Position numbers and translations under genes: made by a program. The notes beneath the pieces are model-generated. The model saw nothing but the letters and a program-made list of their open reading frames with translations. It was not told the DNA's origin and made no database searches. Of a DNA stretch of 64,000 nt, positions 62,853 through 64,000 are shown in pieces. The DNA is from Fen-1258 sp041658245 (GTDB taxonomy: Bacteria > Bacteroidota > Ignavibacteria > Ignavibacteriales > Melioribacteraceae), in contig JBBAAM010000001.1 in the NCBI GenBank assembly GCA_041658245.1, positions 62,001-126,000 on the forward strand, read 5' to 3'. Numbering within the stretch: the stretch's first letter is position 1; every line of letters begins with the position of its first letter.

Positions 62853-63194
62853 TTGAAGTATAGAGATCTGACATATTTTGTGGTTTGGTTAATGCTCGTC
62901 TCGACTTTCACTTTACACGCCAAAACCAATATTGCTAAAGGGGAGTTGACCGTAAAAGAGAGTCAGTCTGTTTTGGCCCTAGGTCTGAGTCATAATATTG
63001 ATGGCTTTTATATCAATACTTCAGACCTTAACGACCAATCTGGAAAATCTTTGTTTTATGATAAATTTGTATTTTCAGCGGACTTAACTCAACATCAAAA
63101 TCCAGCTAAGGAATTTCTCCTTCAGCAAAATCTTTTTACTAGAGAAAATCTAAGAAGAACCAGTCTTAGGTTTCTCACGTATCTGAAAAATTAA
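62853..63194 (+). CDS. Possible small secreted protein
   Basis: A 113-residue frame with a TTG start and a good Sec signal (LTYFVVWLMLVSTFTLHA-KT). The mature part has no family that I recognise. There is no clear ribosome site, and the last codons contain an inverted CTAAGA/TCTTAG pair. It may be real because of the signal peptide, or a decayed gene. It precedes RlpA in the same direction. Confidence 0.4.
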   Translation: MKYRDLTYFVVWLMLVSTFTLHAKTNIAKGELTVKESQSVLALGLSHNIDGFYINTSDLNDQSGKSLFYDKFVFSADLTQHQNPAKEFLLQQNLFTRENLRRTSLRFLTYLKN

Positions 63195-63270
63195 CTCCAC
63201 CCGTCTTTCCACCTAAAGTTTTCCATTACTCCAACTTAAAAGGTATGTTTAACAAAAAAAGAGGTAAAAT

Positions 63271-63750
63271 TTGCGTACGTTAAAAATAGTTTTCATCATC
63301 AGTCTGGTTGCAGTAAGTGTCGGGTTCAATCTTAGCGATACTTCTGCAGGCGAGATAAATGGTGTGGCTAAAATAACTGTAAGCAAAGATGCAGAACCCA
63401 ACATGACATCTGTTAACTTTAACGATTTGGGTGTAATGACCGCATCTTGGTACGGTCCGCGCTTTCACGGTAAGTTAACGGCAAACGGCGAACAGTACAA
63501 TCAAATGGCGCTTACAGCGGCACATAAGTCATTACCATTTGGTACTGTCCTTCAAGTAACAAATCTGAAAAATGGTAAGTCAGTTATTGTAAGAATAAAT
63601 GATAGGGGTCCATTCATTGAAGGACGTGATTTAGATTTATCTAAAGGAACAGCACTTAATCTCGGTATGATTAGCCGGGGCGTTATCAAAGTGAAGGTTT
63701 CTGAAGTACTATTAAATTCTGATACTAACCCGATTAATACACTTAATTGA
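63271..63750 (+). CDS. RlpA family septal ring lytic transglycosylase-like protein
   Basis: A 159-residue exported protein starting at TTG with AGAGG before it. The signal peptide runs to about residue 27. The double-psi beta-barrel domain is complete: ASWYGPRFHGKLTANGEQYNQMALTAAHKSLPFG (opening), NGKSVIVRINDRGPF and DLDLSKGTALNLG, with the catalytic Asp in NDRGPF. RlpA proteins bind or cleave denuded glycan strands. There is no SPOR domain, as in many short forms. Confidence 0.9.
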   Translation: MRTLKIVFIISLVAVSVGFNLSDTSAGEINGVAKITVSKDAEPNMTSVNFNDLGVMTASWYGPRFHGKLTANGEQYNQMALTAAHKSLPFGTVLQVTNLKNGKSVIVRINDRGPFIEGRDLDLSKGTALNLGMISRGVIKVKVSEVLLNSDTNPINTLN

Positions 63751-63787
63751 TAAATAAAAAGCCATCACAACTCTCAACTAAAATATT

Positions 63788-63813
63788 AAAGCCCCGCACT
63801 CTGGGGCTTTTTT
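63788..63813 (+). terminator. Rho-independent terminator after RlpA
   Basis: AAAGCCCC and GGGGCTTT arms around a seven-base loop, followed by TTT, 38 bases after the RlpA stop. Confidence 0.92.
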
Positions 63814-63845
63814 CATAATTATTTTCTCACATGTTTGAATAATTC

Positions 63846-63876
63846 TTGACCTTCTGATATAAAAATTTCATATTAT
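63846..63876 (+). promoter_or_regulatory. Possible promoter for the gene beyond the window
   Basis: TTGACC (63846) and TATTAT (63871) resemble -35 and -10 boxes, but the spacing of 19 bases is long. It lies between the RlpA terminator and the next gene's ribosome site. Confidence 0.3.
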
Positions 63877-63986
63877 CTCTTGGAAAGTTTAACTTGCTTT
63901 GTTTTGATAACGCAATCCGGATTTTCCATTATGAGTCTCGAAAAGACAAGAATTTAAAAACAATAAAAACTCTTTTCTCATTTAAT

Positions 63987-64000
63987 AAGGAGTACATTAT
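63987..64000 (+). promoter_or_regulatory. Ribosome-binding site and start of a gene cut by the window end
   Basis: AAGGAG at 63987-63992 is followed six bases later by AT at 63999-64000, which would be ATG if the next base is G. The gene itself lies outside the window. Confidence 0.55.

Noticed and set aside
62659..62874. 71-codon minus-strand frame
   Set aside because: No ribosome site or family pattern, and it overlaps the start of a better plus-strand frame with a signal peptide.
1..64000. tRNA, rRNA and CRISPR arrays
   Set aside because: No T-loop GTTCRA-type sequences in a cloverleaf context, no rRNA-like stretches, and no regularly spaced repeats were seen by eye.

Overview
The window is an AT-rich, gene-dense bacterial chromosome segment. 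It most likely comes from the Ignavibacteria (Ignavibacteriota) or a close Bacteroidota/Chlorobi-group relative. The main evidence is a kelch protein at 50176-51471 ending in a type IX secretion sorting domain of the 'NYPNPFNP...' kind, a lipoprotein family (21515-22819) that I recall mainly from Ignavibacteria, many exported lipoproteins, a complete sigma-54 apparatus, and frequent Shine-Dalgarno sites. I see no tRNA, rRNA, CRISPR array, prophage or intact transposase. The taxonomic call is inference from protein families.

Left part (1-20 kb, mostly minus strand): a DUF4159/DUF4175 pair cut by the window edge, an M64 peptidase and a lipid kinase on the plus strand, then a PLP lyase, a GAF-PP2C phosphatase, a TetR regulator with a palindromic operator, valS, a beta carbonic anhydrase with a clear terminator, a frameshifted M23-like lipoprotein, an acid phosphatase, a membrane MutS-like ATPase and a run DUF3109-rpoN-isoprenylcysteine methyltransferase-like gene-hslV-hslU.

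Middle (20-45 kb): mainly metabolic and exported enzymes: SDR, M14 peptidase, cupin, DUF2891, an ATP-cone nucleoside kinase, a GH92 mannosidase, alr, an exported carbonic anhydrase, esterases, RluA, DinB, thioesterase, MBL hydrolase, arylamine N-acetyltransferase, lipase, a CBM20-like esterase, DUF84 NTPase and PhzF. This part carries most signs of decay and rearrangement: a truncated AraC sensor, a lipoprotein stub, a GNAT gene without a normal start codon, and a TonB-plug gene flanked by a 55-bp duplication of the 3' end of alr.

Right part (45-64 kb): two signalling loci. The first (45597-52289) joins a repeat lipoprotein, a GAF sigma-54 activator, a Ser/Thr kinase with PEGA domains, the T9SS kelch protein and a DUF5683-like membrane protein. 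The second (53106, 55964-60526) joins a double-PAS histidine kinase, an NtrC-type response regulator, STAS antagonists and a response regulator carrying a PP2C phosphatase. It links two-component, sigma-54 and partner-switching control, but no RsbW-type anti-sigma kinase is present. Together with rpoN at 17988 the window holds sigma-54 and two of its activators. The end holds a SRAP peptidase, DUF4922, a glycosyltransferase stub, RlpA and the ribosome-binding site of the next gene.

Short repeats recur at gene boundaries: four-unit degenerate heptamer tracts, a 53-bp direct repeat, and a short palindromic element that in one copy lies inside a T9SS sorting domain.
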